Shown here piece by piece: positions 23,602 to 33,424 of a stretch of DNA of 64,000 nt. Source of the stretch: JAEUJZ01 sp964460115 (GTDB taxonomy: Bacteria > Myxococcota_A > Polyangia > Palsa-1104 > JAEUJZ01). Both the position numbers and the translations under genes were made by a program. Under the pieces are notes generated by a model. It was not told where the DNA came from, did no database searches, and worked only from the letters and a program-made list of their open reading frames with translations. Every line of letters starts with the position of its first letter. The stretch's first letter is position 1. The stretch is from positions 1 through 64,000 of the forward strand of contig CAYWPR010000010.1 of assembly GCA_964460115.1 (NCBI GenBank). Reading direction: 5' to 3'.

Positions 23602-25590
23602 ATGGAGCGTCTGCCTAATACCCTTGGCAACGTCGTCGAAATACAAGTTGTGTCGGGGGCCCGCTGTGGCGAACAGTTATGGTTCTTTGACGCTGAGCGC
23701 ATTCGTCTGGGCCGAAACCCGGCCAATGAAGTGGTGCTGCCCGACAGCGGAGTGTCGCGCTTTCATGCCGAGCTACGTGCTTCCGGAGACGGCGATGGCT
23801 ATGAACTAGGCGACAGCGGCAGCACGGCCGGAACATTTCTGGACCAAGCCGGCGTGGCCGAGCGTGTTCCTTTAGAGTCTTCGAAGCTGTTGTCGCCCGG
23901 AGTTTATGACGTACTTTTGGGCCAGGGCGGGCCCCATTGCCGCATTGGTGTAGGCATCAGCGTCCCCTTTGGGCGCTATCGATTGATCGCGCGACTGGGC
24001 GGCGGCGGAATGGCCGAAGTTTATTTGGCCCGTCAAACCGGCCTTGGCGGCTTCAATCGGCCTGTGGCGCTAAAACTGATACAGCCCGAGCTTTTTGACG
24101 TGGTCGATGCCAGCGCCATGTTTTTGGACGAAGCGCGCATCGCCGCCGAGATCAACCATCACAACGTCGTAAAAATTTACGATGTCGGCGAGCACGACGG
24201 CGTCCTGTTTCTAACGATGGAGCACTTGCGCGGAATCACCCTGTCGCATTTGCGTAACAAGCTACGGCACGTCGGCAAGAAGATGCCGCCGGATTTGGTC
24301 GCAGCGCTGCTAAGCCAAGCTTGTGCCGGACTTCATGCCACGCATAGCCTGCGCGACCTTGGCGGCCGGCTATTGCACGTCGTGCATCGCGATGTGTCGC
24401 CTTCTAATTTGATGTGCACCTCCGAAGGGCTGCTCAAAGTCATCGATTTCGGAGTGGCGCGCGCCGATACGCGGCTTGTGCAAAAGGATGAAGGTTTGCA
24501 AGGCAAGCCGGCGTATATGTCTCCGGAGCAGATTCAAGGGCGGTCGCTTGATGCGCGTTCCGATGTGTTTGCACTGGGCGTCGTACTGTATGAGCTGTGC
24601 TGCGATCGGCCGCTTTTTCAGCGCGATGACCTGATGGCGACTTTTTATGCAGTCGTACGCGAAGATGTACCGCCGCTGCGCAGCTTTTGTCCGCAGGCCT
24701 CGGCGCAGTTAGAGGCGGCGGTGCATAAAGCCCTGGCCAAAGATCCGGCGCAGCGCTTTCAAAGTGCCGCGGAATTGGCGCTTGAGCTCGACAAAACCGT
24801 GCAAGAGGCAGGCGGGCGCTTTGCCAATATCTCGGCGATTGCGCGTTTTTTGCAGGAACTAGACATCCATTTAAATGCCATCGTTCCGGTCTTGCTGAGC
24901 CGCGTTCCCAAACCGCTGTTGTCGCGTCGCGAGCCTGCCCGTCGTAACAGTTCCGTTTCCAAGCCGCTAGCGCGTCCGGCAGAAGTGGCGCCGCCGATCT
25001 CTACTGCGCAAGGGCCCGATTCGACCCTTGGTTTCGTCCCGGTGGCACCGACCGCGCTTTTGAGCGTGACGGTCCCGCTTCCCGGTCCCGAGCACACAGA
25101 GCGCCTACGCGGCCCCGCCGGGCATCATCTATCGATTTGCACGCTGTCTTTTCGCGCTCCGCGGCAACTTACCGCAATGCCTTTGCCGCTGCTTTTGGGC
25201 GCTGACCAGCCTTGGCTGCCGGCGCCCATCGCGCTGACTGCGCTCGGCACCACATTGATGGTCGAGCTAGAGGAACATCCAGGCGGTCGCGATCGTCCAA
25301 GTCTTTATCACAATGCTTTTCTTCCGAATACTCGCTGCGAAAGCTTCACGCTGCAGCCGAGTACTAAGGCCGGCCATTTTGACGTAGGGCATCGCCGAAC
25401 GACGGTACAAAGGATCGATTATGCAAGCACGATTGCCGACTCGGCAGGCAATGGTAGGCTGCGACTGGTTCTGGCCGATTTGCGTGTGGAACTTGTCGGC
25501 AGCGTTTCGCTTTTGCGCCTGTGCGCGCTGCATACAAGCGATGCCGCGCACAAGATGACCTGCTTGATTTGTGTTTTGATTGAGCCCTAA
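23602..25590 (+). CDS. FHA-domain Ser/Thr protein kinase
   Basis: From the ATG at 23602, two bases after the activator stop, 662 residues are encoded. Residues 10-105 form an FHA domain (IRLGRNPANEVVLPDSGVSRFHAEL). The Hanks-type kinase domain (about 125-420) has all key parts: GGGGMAEVYLARQ, VALKLIQP (ATP lysine), VVHRDVSPSNLM (catalytic Asp), KVIDFGVARAD, and GKPAYMSPEQIQG. A C-terminal region of about 190 residues after a Pro/Ala linker is not recognised. There is no membrane helix, so it is cytosolic. Its gene order and the shared FHA domains suggest that it acts on the sigma-54 activator encoded upstream. Confidence 0.93.
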   Translation: MERLPNTLGNVVEIQVVSGARCGEQLWFFDAERIRLGRNPANEVVLPDSGVSRFHAELRASGDGDGYELGDSGSTAGTFLDQAGVAERVPLESSKLLSPGVYDVLLGQGGPHCRIGVGISVPFGRYRLIARLGGGGMAEVYLARQTGLGGFNRPVALKLIQPELFDVVDASAMFLDEARIAAEINHHNVVKIYDVGEHDGVLFLTMEHLRGITLSHLRNKLRHVGKKMPPDLVAALLSQACAGLHATHSLRDLGGRLLHVVHRDVSPSNLMCTSEGLLKVIDFGVARADTRLVQKDEGLQGKPAYMSPEQIQGRSLDARSDVFALGVVLYELCCDRPLFQRDDLMATFYAVVREDVPPLRSFCPQASAQLEAAVHKALAKDPAQRFQSAAELALELDKTVQEAGGRFANISAIARFLQELDIHLNAIVPVLLSRVPKPLLSRREPARRNSSVSKPLARPAEVAPPISTAQGPDSTLGFVPVAPTALLSVTVPLPGPEHTERLRGPAGHHLSICTLSFRAPRQLTAMPLPLLLGADQPWLPAPIALTALGTTLMVELEEHPGGRDRPSLYHNAFLPNTRCESFTLQPSTKAGHFDVGHRRTTVQRIDYASTIADSAGNGRLRLVLADLRVELVGSVSLLRLCALHTSDAAHKMTCLICVLIEP

Positions 25591-25592
25591 GC

Positions 25593-25616
25593 GCGCCAAA
25601 CCGATCGATTTGGCGC
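25593..25616. terminator. Bidirectional hairpin between convergent kinase and gltA genes
   Basis: Perfect inverted repeat GCGCCAAA (25593-25600) and TTTGGCGC (25609-25616), loop of eight bases. It lies two bases after the kinase stop and 27 before the gltA stop. The downstream sequence is only partly T-rich. Confidence 0.6.
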
Positions 25617-25642
25617 AGCGCTTGTTTTGGCAGCCGTCGTGA

Positions 25643-26962
25643 TTAGCCGCGGTTGCGCTCGTGCTCAAAAGGATGCTGACGGCCGGCAGGATAGTCGCGC
25701 ACTTCGATGCCGGTGTAGATTTGCCGCGGACGGGCAATTTTCTGTTCGGAATCGTCGAGCATCTCGGACCATTGCGCCAACCAGCCCGAGGTCCGCGGAA
25801 TCGCAAACAGCACCGGAAACATATCCACCGGAAAGCCGATCGCCTGGTAGATAAGCCCGGAGTAGAAGTCGACGTTGGGGTACAGCTTGCGCTTGATAAA
25901 GTAGTCGTCCTGCAGCGCAATGCGCTCAAGCTCAAGCGCAATGTCCAAAAGCGGATTGCGGCCGGTCACTTCAAAGACTTGATCCGCCAAACGCTTGATG
26001 ACCGTGGCCCGCGGGTCGTAGTTCTTGTAGACGCGGTGACCAAAGCCCATCAGCCGCTTCTCGCCTTTGCCTTCTTTGACGTCTTTGATGAAAGCCGGCA
26101 CTTGGTTTATGTGGCCGATTTCGCTCAGCATGCGCAACACTGCTTCGTTGGCGCCGCCGTGCAGCGGACCGTATAGCGCCGCCGAAGCCGCTGCCACCGC
26201 CGAGTACGGATCGACAAGCGAACTGCCGGCTGCGCGCATCGTCGAAGTCGAGCAGTTTTGCTCGTGATCGGCATGCAAGATGAAAAGGACGTCGAGGGCC
26301 CGCTCTAAAACCGGATGCGGTTTGTAGTGCGGCTCGGCCATCTTTTTGATCATGGCCAAGAAGTTTCCGGCAAACGACAAGGTGTTGTTCGGATAGATAA
26401 ATGGATATCCGAGGCTATGCCGATACGACCAAGCCGCAATGGTTGGCACTTTGGCGATAAGGCGAACGATGTTGCTCATCCGCTGATCGCGATCCTGCAC
26501 GTGCTTGGCCTCGGGATAAAACGTCGAAAGGGCGCCAAGCGTGGCGATGAACATGCCCATGGGATGGGCGTCGTAGCGAAAGCCTTCGATGAACGACTTT
26601 ACGTTCTCATGAACGAAGGTATGGGTGGTAATCTGCTCGACCCAGTTCGCAAGCTGGCTTTGATTGGGCAGCTCGCCGTGGAAAAGCAGGTAACTGACTT
26701 CCAGGTAGCTCGATTGTTCGGCCAACTGCTCGATCGGATACCCGCGATAGCGCAAGATGCCCTTGTCGCCATCAATGAACGTAATGGCCGACCGGCACGA
26801 CGCGGTATTCAGATACGCCGGGTCGTAGCCCATAAGGCCAAAGTCGTCGCCTCCCGTCTTGATCTGGCGCAGATCAAGGGTACGAATGGTGCCATCGCTA
26901 ATCGGTATTTCGTAGGACTTGCCGGTGCGGTTGTCAGTGATGCTGAGTGTGTTCTTCGACAT
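25643..26962 (-). CDS. gltA: Citrate synthase
   Basis: Condenses oxaloacetate and acetyl-CoA at entry to the TCA cycle. The 439-residue protein matches the type II (hexameric, gamma/delta-proteobacterial) enzymes: DGDKGILRYRGYPIEQLAE, catalytic histidines in GPLHGGANEAVLRML and LMGFGHRVYKNYDPRA, and the Asp in PNVDFYSGLI. The ATG at 26962 with GAGGGAA upstream is chosen over a start 12 codons earlier. It stands alone in its transcript, with a divergent pseudokinase gene beyond 27083. Confidence 0.97.
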   Translation of the reverse strand: MSKNTLSITDNRTGKSYEIPISDGTIRTLDLRQIKTGGDDFGLMGYDPAYLNTASCRSAITFIDGDKGILRYRGYPIEQLAEQSSYLEVSYLLFHGELPNQSQLANWVEQITTHTFVHENVKSFIEGFRYDAHPMGMFIATLGALSTFYPEAKHVQDRDQRMSNIVRLIAKVPTIAAWSYRHSLGYPFIYPNNTLSFAGNFLAMIKKMAEPHYKPHPVLERALDVLFILHADHEQNCSTSTMRAAGSSLVDPYSAVAAASAALYGPLHGGANEAVLRMLSEIGHINQVPAFIKDVKEGKGEKRLMGFGHRVYKNYDPRATVIKRLADQVFEVTGRNPLLDIALELERIALQDDYFIKRKLYPNVDFYSGLIYQAIGFPVDMFPVLFAIPRTSGWLAQWSEMLDDSEQKIARPRQIYTGIEVRDYPAGRQHPFEHERNRG

Positions 26963-27083
26963 GTTCCCTCGCAAAGGGCAAAATCGATCTTGTAGCAATT
27001 AACCGTCTACTAGGTCGCCCTGCCCTTCAGACATAGAATTCGGGCAGTCTAACCAAAGCGGCGGGGTTCGTCACTATCTTAGA

Positions 27084-29162
27084 GTGAGCAGAACTCGTGG
27101 TAAAGTAAGGAAGCCTGTACAGACCCGCATGTCTCCGCCAGAGCGAAAGCGATGCTTCGAATGCGGCACCAGCTATCCTCCAGACGCCAATATGTGCGAG
27201 GAGGATCATGTCCTGCTGTGGCCAGACACCATCGGCAATGTTTGGCGCATAGAAGGCGTTTTGGCGCCGCGGCTTGGCGGGGCGACCTGCGCCGCTTACC
27301 ATGTGCACAGCGGTGCTCGCGTTGCCATTGACGTCGTGCGCGGACTGCCGGGGCCGGATCCGACCGCGCTAAAAACCTTGGCCCAAGAAGCCCATGCGCT
27401 GCGTCTTATCGACCATCCAAATGTCCTCAAGCTTCTCGAAGAGGGGGTGGATCGCGCAAGCCAGCGCGCGCCGCACAAGGCGAGCCAGGGATCGGCGATT
27501 CATTTTCTTGTGACCGAACTTGGGCCGGCACGCCCGCTGCCGGACGTATTAGAAGAGTCGCAGCGCGCCCGCAGCTCGGATGGCATAGAAAATGCGCCGG
27601 CGGAATTTACCACGTCGGCGGCCCCCATGCCGCTTGCCCAGGTCATGCAGGTCGGGCGGCAATTGCTTAGCACTTTAGCCGCCGCACACAGGCTGGGGCT
27701 GGCCCATGGCGACCTGGGGCTAGGCCATCTTTACGTTCTTAGCGATGAAGATTCGATCTCTGAACTTGGTCCGACAAAGTCGATAAGACTGCGCAGCCTC
27801 AAAGCCTTTGGTCCTGGCGCCGCGTTGCAAAAGGCCATTCGCGACGATATCTATGAAACCGCCGCGCTTTTATATGAGCTTGCAGTTTCGCAGCCTCCGC
27901 CGCTGGCCGGCCGAGAGGGCAAAGTGGCGCTGAAATTGCCGGCGGAAATGGACGGGAAACTGGCCCAGATCATCCTGCGCGGCATCGGCGCCAGCGGTGG
28001 TAAGGGTTACGACAGCGTCGATGAAATGCTACAAGAATTTATCGTTGCGGCGCCGCCCCCGATTCAGGAGATAAGCGCCGCAGCGCTGGCCGCCCTGACG
28101 CGTACCACGCCGCAAGCACGCCATGGTTATCCCTCAAATCCTTTGCTGACGACGATAGGCGGGCGCACAATCAGCGGCGGCGAAGGATTGCCGGGCACAC
28201 CGCCGCCCTTGCCGCGGCTTAGCGGCCAGCACCCCGTGCTTCCGGCGCCGCCTTCGCTACTTAGCACGACCTTTACGGGCGAAATGCCGCAGCGCTCTCG
28301 GCTGTCCGGCGAGCTGCGCGAAGTATCGTTTCGCGATTTGCTGGAAGAAGAAAAGCGGCCCGAAGGTGAAGAAACTCTAGCGCGCTCGCGACGGCGGGTC
28401 TCGGCGTCTAGCATGAAACTGCCCGCCTTGAATTTGCCAGCCGAACACTTGCCGGACGCCGAGCGCCAATCTCCAAAAGCTTCTGCGCACTTTCATCCAG
28501 AAGGCGCCATGCCGCTGCCGCCGATCGCTCCCGGGGCGATTTCCAGCGGCGAACTGGCCTCGGTTGAGCCAACAGCGGATCTACATGCCTTGCCTGTAGA
28601 CTTCTCGTCGGCCATCTCTGGCTCGCTTGGACTTGGCTTGGCGCCGCGAGTTAGCAAATCGGAAAGCTCTTTGCCTGCCGTGCCCGCGCAGCCGGCATTG
28701 CCTGGAAGTTCGCGCCGGTCCCCGGATCCGGCTCGCGCTGTGCAGCCAGCGAAAACCGCCTCACCCGCTAGACCCACACAACCCTTTGTTCTGGCTGCTC
28801 CTGAAAAGCGAATGCCGCGTGAAATCGATCCTTTCGCCAGCACCGGCCGTTCGCCAATTCCCTCTGAAGTACTGGCCGTCTCGCGGCGTCTGCAAGCACA
28901 GCAGGGCGAAATGGTGCCGGTTCATCCCCCATTGGCCCCCCTTGCCTCCCTGCCAGCTTCGGAAGCCTGGCCGATTTCGGCACATCAGGCTGCGGCCACA
29001 GCGACAGGCGCTTCTATATTCAGCGAACGCACGCTTCCGCCGATAGTGCCTATAGTACCGATTGCTCCCCCTTCCCGTCGATCGCTGTGGCCGTTTTTGG
29101 TGGCTTCCCTCTTGGCGCTTTTTACCTTGCTCGGGCTCTTGTTTAGTCGCTGGACGTCGTGA
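27084..29162 (+). CDS. Tail-anchored pseudokinase with zinc-ribbon-like N-terminus
   Basis: A 692-residue protein, not catalytic by sequence. An N-terminal motif CFECGTSYPPDANMCEED looks like a small zinc knuckle. A protein-kinase fold follows (about 55-330), but the ATP lysine is replaced (VAIDVV), the catalytic loop reads HGDLGLGHLY without the Lys and Asn, and no DFG is found. A long Pro/Ser/Ala-rich linker (about 345-655) leads to a single C-terminal membrane helix (LWPFLVASLLALFTLLGLLF), so the whole protein would sit in the cytosol attached to the inner membrane. The GTG at 27084 gives the longest form; ATG 27129 is an alternative. It resembles the protein at 53483 in design. Confidence 0.8.
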   Translation: MSRTRGKVRKPVQTRMSPPERKRCFECGTSYPPDANMCEEDHVLLWPDTIGNVWRIEGVLAPRLGGATCAAYHVHSGARVAIDVVRGLPGPDPTALKTLAQEAHALRLIDHPNVLKLLEEGVDRASQRAPHKASQGSAIHFLVTELGPARPLPDVLEESQRARSSDGIENAPAEFTTSAAPMPLAQVMQVGRQLLSTLAAAHRLGLAHGDLGLGHLYVLSDEDSISELGPTKSIRLRSLKAFGPGAALQKAIRDDIYETAALLYELAVSQPPPLAGREGKVALKLPAEMDGKLAQIILRGIGASGGKGYDSVDEMLQEFIVAAPPPIQEISAAALAALTRTTPQARHGYPSNPLLTTIGGRTISGGEGLPGTPPPLPRLSGQHPVLPAPPSLLSTTFTGEMPQRSRLSGELREVSFRDLLEEEKRPEGEETLARSRRRVSASSMKLPALNLPAEHLPDAERQSPKASAHFHPEGAMPLPPIAPGAISSGELASVEPTADLHALPVDFSSAISGSLGLGLAPRVSKSESSLPAVPAQPALPGSSRRSPDPARAVQPAKTASPARPTQPFVLAAPEKRMPREIDPFASTGRSPIPSEVLAVSRRLQAQQGEMVPVHPPLAPLASLPASEAWPISAHQAAATATGASIFSERTLPPIVPIVPIAPPSRRSLWPFLVASLLALFTLLGLLFSRWTS

Positions 29163-29199
29163 GCTACGTCCTCATCACGCCTGACGCTGCGATCAAGCC

Positions 29200-29484
29200 T
29201 TAGCGACCGGCAGATCCTCCGGCGATGGCCGGAACAATCGAAACTTCGGCGTCTTTGGGCAGAGGCGTCTCGAGATTTTGCAAAAAGCGTACATCTTCTG
29301 CGCCGACAAAAATGTTGACGAAGCGCCGCATCTGACCTTTTTCGTCAAGCAAGCGTTCGCCAAGGCCAGGATGTGCGGCGGCCAGGATGCTTATAAGCTC
29401 GCCCACAGTTGCCGCCTCTGCACGAATCACGTCCTGCCCTTGCGTGAACTTGCGCAAAGGGGTGGGAATACGAACCGTCGCCAT
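29200..29484 (-). CDS. MoaD/ThiS-family ubiquitin-like sulfur-carrier protein
   Basis: A 94-residue beta-grasp protein: ATVGELISILAAAHPGLGERL, the FVNIFVGAEDVRFLQ strand and the end VSIVPAIAGGSAGR. MoaD/ThiS/CysO proteins end in Gly-Gly, which is adenylated and thiocarboxylated; here four residues (SAGR) follow the GG pair, as in carriers that need trimming by a JAMM-type peptidase. The ribosome site AAGGAG is good. No moeB, JAMM or cysM-like gene is adjacent. A second relative is encoded at 45410-45691. Confidence 0.85.
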   Translation of the reverse strand: MATVRIPTPLRKFTQGQDVIRAEAATVGELISILAAAHPGLGERLLDEKGQMRRFVNIFVGAEDVRFLQNLETPLPKDAEVSIVPAIAGGSAGR

Positions 29485-29586
29485 GCCATTTTCTCCTTAG
29501 AGGATGAAGCTAGCAACGATGGCGAGGTGACACAAGCGCACCTGTAAGATTGCGTCGGAAGGAATTGTGGTCTAGAAACACCCTCC

Positions 29587-32500
29587 ATGTTGCAAGGCTT
29601 GTCGGATGGGGCCAGGCAGCCAGCACGGCAGGGCCTGGCGACGCTTGTCGCGCTACACAAATCGTCGGTAAAGCGCCTGCGCTGCCTCGGTGGTGAAGGA
29701 TCTTTCTCGGCGCTCGCCATCGCCCGGCTGGCTGAAACACTGCCGGCGTCCGCGCGACCTCTTATCGTCGTCGTGCCCGATGAGGCAGAAGCCCGCACGC
29801 TGCGCAAAGACATTCAAATGTTCATCGGCGCGGCCAACTCCACAAGCGATGGAGCCGCCATCCCCATCGAGCCGGTCATCGGCCTGCCCGATTTTGATAC
29901 AAGTCCATGGGCCGATGTTTCGCCCGAGCGCAACGTCGTTTTGCGCCGCATGGGCGTCCTGTTTCGCCTGGCGCAGGGGCCCGCGCACGCCGGACAGGTG
30001 GTAGTGGCCTCGATAAATGCGCTGGCCCGTCGGGTCGTGCCGCGCGCCGCCTTAGATGACCTAGTCGACATCATTCGCGCGGAAGAGGAACAAGATCGCG
30101 ATCGCCTGATTCAGCTTTTGCAGCGGGGTGGTTATACCCGAGCGCCAGTTTGCGAAGACCCGGGCACATTCGCAGTGCGCGGCGGCGTGCTCGATGTATT
30201 TGTGCCGCTGTATCACTTTCCGACGCGTATCGATTTTTATGGGGATCTTATCGAATCTCTGCGGTTCTACGATCCGGCGACGCAGCGAACGCTGCGCAAA
30301 ACCGATGAGATTTTCATCCATCCCGTGCGAGAAACGATTCTGACCCAGGGGCACCGTCTGCGCGAGCGGCTTTTGGCCGCCGCCGATCTGTCGGTGCACC
30401 CATCAAATCGCACCCGGCAAATTCAGGATCAAATCGAAGCCGGCGAAGATTTTTTTGGCGCCGAGTCGTTGACCCCGGCATTTCACAGCCACATGGCCTC
30501 GATTGCCGAATACTTGCCGGCGCAATCGACCTTCTATCTAAGCGAACCGCACCGTCTTTACGATGCCTTAAGCGATACCCTGGCCGAGGCCGCTATCGCC
30601 TATGACAAACGCTTGTCTGAACACCGGCTGGGCTTTCCACCAAGTGACTTCTATCTGTCGCGGGCAGAACTGGATGCCCTGCTAGTTAATGACGAGCATG
30701 GCGGCGCGATCATCGAAGCCGAGCCGCTCGTCATTGCTGAGACGCCAAGCGGCGCGCTGGCGGCGGCGCAAAATGACAAAGGCCTGCAGGATGAAATTCC
30801 GACCCTGCACTTTGCAGTCGAAAGTCATCGTGAGCTGGTTGCGGAAATTGCCCGCGCGCGCGCCGAAAAACATGCGCAATTGCTGATGCCGCTTGTGCGG
30901 CGGCTGCGCCATAACCAGAGCGAAGGCGTGCGCAGCGTCATCGTTAGCTCAAGTCTGCAGCATGCCGAACGCATGGAGGGGTTGCTAAAAGGGTACGGCC
31001 TACGGCCGGTGCTGCACCGCCCCGGCGTGACCGCGCTAGTGGCCGAGCAATCGAGTGGCGAGACGCTGCACCGCTTCGATTTGCTCGATTCGGACCCGAT
31101 ACACTTTGGTCGCATCGAGTTGCGAGTCGGGCCGCTTTTGCGCGGCTTTGATCTGCCTCTCGATCGCGTCGCGCTGTACAGCGAAGCAGAGGTCTTCGGA
31201 GAAAAAGCGGCGCGCAAAGCTAACCGCGGTCCTAAAAAACCAGCTCTTGGCGATCTGAAGAACCTAGAGCCTGGGGCTTATGTCGTTCATCAGTTGCATG
31301 GCGTCGGTCGCTATAAAGGGCTGGCCAAGTTGCCTTTGCAAAAAGGCGGCGTCGCCATCGACTTTATGCATCTTGAATACCTGGGCGGCACGCTGTACTT
31401 GCCCGTTTGGCGCCTTGGTGAAGTGCAGCGCTACGTCGGCGCCGAAGGAACCGAGCCGCGCCTAGACCGGCTGGGCGGCGAGACCTGGGCCAAGACTCGC
31501 TCCAAGGTCGCGCGCGAGGTGCAAAAGATTGCCGAGGAGCTGCTGCAGATTTACGCCCAGCGTCAAGCCCTGCCCGGACATAGCTTTCAGCTAGGCGGCG
31601 ACGCTGAGCAAATGTTTCATGAATTCGAAGCGACCTTTCCCTTCGAAGAAACTCCGGATCAAGAGCGCGCCATCCAAGATGTGCTTGCGGACATGGAAAC
31701 GGCGCGCCCCATGGATCGGCTGGTCTGCGGCGACGTCGGCTATGGCAAAACCGAAGTGGCGATCCGTGCGACGATGAAAGCGGCGCTTGGCGGCAAGCAG
31801 GTTGCGGTGCTGGCACCTACGACCGTGCTTGTCGAGCAGCATTATGCGACGTTTCGCGAGCGCATGAAGAGCATGCCGGTGGTTGTGGGAACTCTGTCGC
31901 GGTTTCGTTCGCGCAGTGAACAACTGCAAGTGCTAAAAGGACTGTCTGACGGACAGGTGGATGTGGTCATCGGCACCCACCGATTGCTATCGAGCGACGT
32001 GCGCTTTAAAGATCTAGGTCTTTTGGTGATCGATGAAGAGCAACGCTTTGGCGTTGCGCACAAAGAGCGGCTAAAGAAGCTGCGCACTCAAGTAGATAGC
32101 CTGACGCTGACCGCCACGCCGATTCCGCGCACCCTGCATATGGCGCTTGCAGGCATGCGCGACCTGTCGATCATCACCACGGCCCCCGCGGATCGCTTGG
32201 CCATACGTACCATCGTAGCCCGTGAAACCGACGACTTGCTGCGCGAAGGAGTTCGGCGCGAGCTAAGTCGAGGCGGCCAAGTCTTTTTTGTGCACAACCG
32301 CGTCGAGACCATCGACAAATGGGCGCGGCGGCTGCGGGAACTTTTGCCCGAGGTGCGACTGCTTGTCGGCCATGGCCAGATGAGCCCCGAGGCGCTGGAA
32401 CAAGTGATGCTGGACTTTGTCGAAGGCCGCGCCGATGTGCTGCTGTGTACGACGATCATCGAAAGCGGGCTGGACATTTCGCGCGCCAACACAATGTTTG

Positions 32501-33282
32501 TGGATCGCGCCGATACCTTCGGCCTGAGTCAGCTTTATCAGTTGCGCGGACGCATCGGCCGTTCGACGCAGCGCGCTTTTTGCTACCTGCTTTTGCCGCC
32601 CGGCGAAGCGATGACCGCTGAAGCCAAGCAGCGTCTGGCGGTTCTGCAGCGCTTTTCAGAGCTTGGCGCGGGGTTTCAAATCGCCAGTCACGATTTGGAA
32701 ATTCGCGGCGCCGGCGATCTTTTGGGCACGCGGCAATCGGGCAGCATCGCGCAAGTCGGATTTGAGCTTTACACCCGCATGCTGGAAGAAGCGGTTGCCG
32801 AGTTGCGCGGTCAGCCCATTATACGCCCCGCCGATCCGGATCTGACTTGCGATTTGCCCGGCTATATTCCTGACGAATATTTGCCCGATACGGGCCAACG
32901 GCTGGATTTTTATCGACGTTTGTCCGTGGCGGAAGATGAGGAAGAAATCGCCTCGGTCCTGGCCGAGCTGCGCGACCGCTATGGCAGTCCGCCCGATGAA
33001 GTAGCAACCCTGGGCGATATCATGGTGGTCAAGGCCTTAAGCCGGCGCCTGCACGCCGCAGCGGTCGAGCTGTCGCAAACTCGCTTGGCGCTGGCCTTGC
33101 GACCGACCACGCCGCTTAGTCCGGCACAAGTGGCCAAACTTGTGGACGGCAAACGTTCCCAGTGGCGCCTCAGTCCGGATCAGCGTTTGATGCGCCTATG
33201 GCAGGGCGACAAAGAACGCGAAGACCGTCTGGCCCTTGGCAAAGCCCTGCTGGCCGATCTGCTCAGCCAGTCTTCTACATAG
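29587..33282 (+). CDS. mfd: Transcription-repair coupling factor Mfd
   Basis: Mfd displaces stalled RNA polymerase at DNA lesions and recruits UvrA. All regions can be read: the UvrB-homology part in the N-terminal third (SRPEEAE-type region and EFPGTFAVRGGVLDVF-like motif), the RNA polymerase-interacting domain (GAYVVHQLHGVGRYKGL, LYLPVWRLGEVQRY), the RecG-like translocase with Walker A GDVGYGKTEVAIRA, LLVIDEEQRFGV and LTATPIPRTLHMALAGM, the QLRGRIGRS motif VI, and the C-terminal TRCF domain. The 1231 residues are somewhat above the usual 1150. The ATG at 29587 has only a poor ribosome site. Confidence 0.97.
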   Translation: MLQGLSDGARQPARQGLATLVALHKSSVKRLRCLGGEGSFSALAIARLAETLPASARPLIVVVPDEAEARTLRKDIQMFIGAANSTSDGAAIPIEPVIGLPDFDTSPWADVSPERNVVLRRMGVLFRLAQGPAHAGQVVVASINALARRVVPRAALDDLVDIIRAEEEQDRDRLIQLLQRGGYTRAPVCEDPGTFAVRGGVLDVFVPLYHFPTRIDFYGDLIESLRFYDPATQRTLRKTDEIFIHPVRETILTQGHRLRERLLAAADLSVHPSNRTRQIQDQIEAGEDFFGAESLTPAFHSHMASIAEYLPAQSTFYLSEPHRLYDALSDTLAEAAIAYDKRLSEHRLGFPPSDFYLSRAELDALLVNDEHGGAIIEAEPLVIAETPSGALAAAQNDKGLQDEIPTLHFAVESHRELVAEIARARAEKHAQLLMPLVRRLRHNQSEGVRSVIVSSSLQHAERMEGLLKGYGLRPVLHRPGVTALVAEQSSGETLHRFDLLDSDPIHFGRIELRVGPLLRGFDLPLDRVALYSEAEVFGEKAARKANRGPKKPALGDLKNLEPGAYVVHQLHGVGRYKGLAKLPLQKGGVAIDFMHLEYLGGTLYLPVWRLGEVQRYVGAEGTEPRLDRLGGETWAKTRSKVAREVQKIAEELLQIYAQRQALPGHSFQLGGDAEQMFHEFEATFPFEETPDQERAIQDVLADMETARPMDRLVCGDVGYGKTEVAIRATMKAALGGKQVAVLAPTTVLVEQHYATFRERMKSMPVVVGTLSRFRSRSEQLQVLKGLSDGQVDVVIGTHRLLSSDVRFKDLGLLVIDEEQRFGVAHKERLKKLRTQVDSLTLTATPIPRTLHMALAGMRDLSIITTAPADRLAIRTIVARETDDLLREGVRRELSRGGQVFFVHNRVETIDKWARRLRELLPEVRLLVGHGQMSPEALEQVMLDFVEGRADVLLCTTIIESGLDISRANTMFVDRADTFGLSQLYQLRGRIGRSTQRAFCYLLLPPGEAMTAEAKQRLAVLQRFSELGAGFQIASHDLEIRGAGDLLGTRQSGSIAQVGFELYTRMLEEAVAELRGQPIIRPADPDLTCDLPGYIPDEYLPDTGQRLDFYRRLSVAEDEEEIASVLAELRDRYGSPPDEVATLGDIMVVKALSRRLHAAAVELSQTRLALALRPTTPLSPAQVAKLVDGKRSQWRLSPDQRLMRLWQGDKEREDRLALGKALLADLLSQSST

Positions 33283-33298
33283 TACGCACGCGGGCACT

Positions 33299-33326
33299 TT
33301 GGCGACCTCGCACATTCGCTTATAAA
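33299..33326 (+). promoter_or_regulatory. Sigma-70-like promoter candidate upstream of the YbdK-like gene
   Basis: TTGGCG (33299-33304) and TATAAA (33321-33326) are separated by 16 bases, 99 bases before the chosen start. The region between mfd and this gene has no other clear signal. Confidence 0.35.
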
Positions 33327-33424
33327 TAGCGCGCTTCTGGCACCATCTAGGATTCGAGCTAGACTCGTCGGTTAGAAGCTTTTTCTACCTTTTGCTGCGG
33401 CCCATGCGCCTCGAGAGAGGTACC

